Below are positions 63,961 to 64,000 of a stretch of 64,000 bases of DNA, one piece after another; the stretch's first letter is position 1; each line of letters begins with the position of its first letter. Source of the DNA: Streptomyces sp. RPA4-2 (GTDB taxonomy: Bacteria > Actinomycetota > Actinomycetes > Streptomycetales > Streptomycetaceae); NCBI RefSeq assembly GCF_012273515.2, contig NZ_CP050975.2, positions 6,014,001 through 6,078,000 of the forward strand, written 5' to 3'. The notes below the pieces were generated by a model. It was not told the DNA's origin, ran no database searches, and worked only from the letters and a program-made list of their open reading frames with translations. The translations under genes were made by a program, and so were the position numbers.

Positions 63961-64000
63961 TTCATCACCTCCGGTGCGGCGGTGGTACGTCCACCTCGCA

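Overview
The window is a piece of a high-GC actinobacterial chromosome, almost certainly from a Streptomyces. The evidence is the very GC-rich third codon positions, the GTG/TTG starts coupled by 4-base overlaps, and the gene content: DasABC/NagB with DasR boxes, WblE, SigH with its anti-sigma factor, EshA, nickel superoxide dismutase, a fused 2-oxoglutarate dehydrogenase E1/E2 and a conservon. From memory, and not checked here, the backbone order matches the dasA-nagB-wblE-sigH-eshA-sodN-gluABC-lon region of S. coelicolor (around SCO5232 to SCO5295). The first gene is cut by the left edge. No rRNA, tRNA or CRISPR array was seen.

Region 1 (1-5.7 kb) is an aminosugar module: chitobiose-type ABC importer dasABC, a GH3 glycosidase, and a convergent nagB behind a DasR box. 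Region 2 (6.1-12.6 kb) is regulatory: a PdtaS-like sensor kinase, WhiB1-type WblE, a diacylglycerol kinase, the stress sigma factor SigH and its RsbW-like anti-sigma factor. Region 3 (12.7-16.3 kb) holds a Na+/H+ antiporter, a PLP enzyme and a peptidoglycan amidase. Region 4 (16.5-19.2 kb) is the most distinctive unit. It is a two-gene, translationally coupled operon of an EshA/family 2B encapsulin (a shell protein with an inserted cyclic-nucleotide-binding fold) and a polyprenyl diphosphate synthase. The synthase carries a Pro/Gly-rich, apparently disordered N-terminus and is therefore probably the cargo.

Region 5 (19.3-30.3 kb) looks like accessory DNA: GNAT, DUF1275, TetR/SDR with duplicated operators, VOC and ATP-grasp proteins, an AraC/VOC pair, a self-contained ferredoxin-reductase-P450 operon, and a 181-bp MITE-like inverted-repeat element. 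Region 6 (30.4-39.8 kb) returns to core genes: sodN/sodX (Ni-SOD and its maturation peptidase), a CGNR regulator, a glutamate-type ABC importer, malic enzyme, a quinone-reductase-like MDR protein and an HTH/Clp-N pair. Region 7 (39.8-54.8 kb) contains a PadR/DUF4097 pair, the giant kgd gene, a two-component system, a rhomboid-like protein, and lon with apparent HspR and ClgR sites, followed by MarR and PP2C-like genes.

Region 8 (55.1-60.9 kb) is a conservon (sensor kinase, roadblock, DUF742, GTPase) ending in a styrene-monooxygenase-like flavoprotein. The kinase C-terminal tail is broken by paired frame changes. The window closes with a Tat-exported multicopper oxidase and an NlpC/P60 hydrolase.
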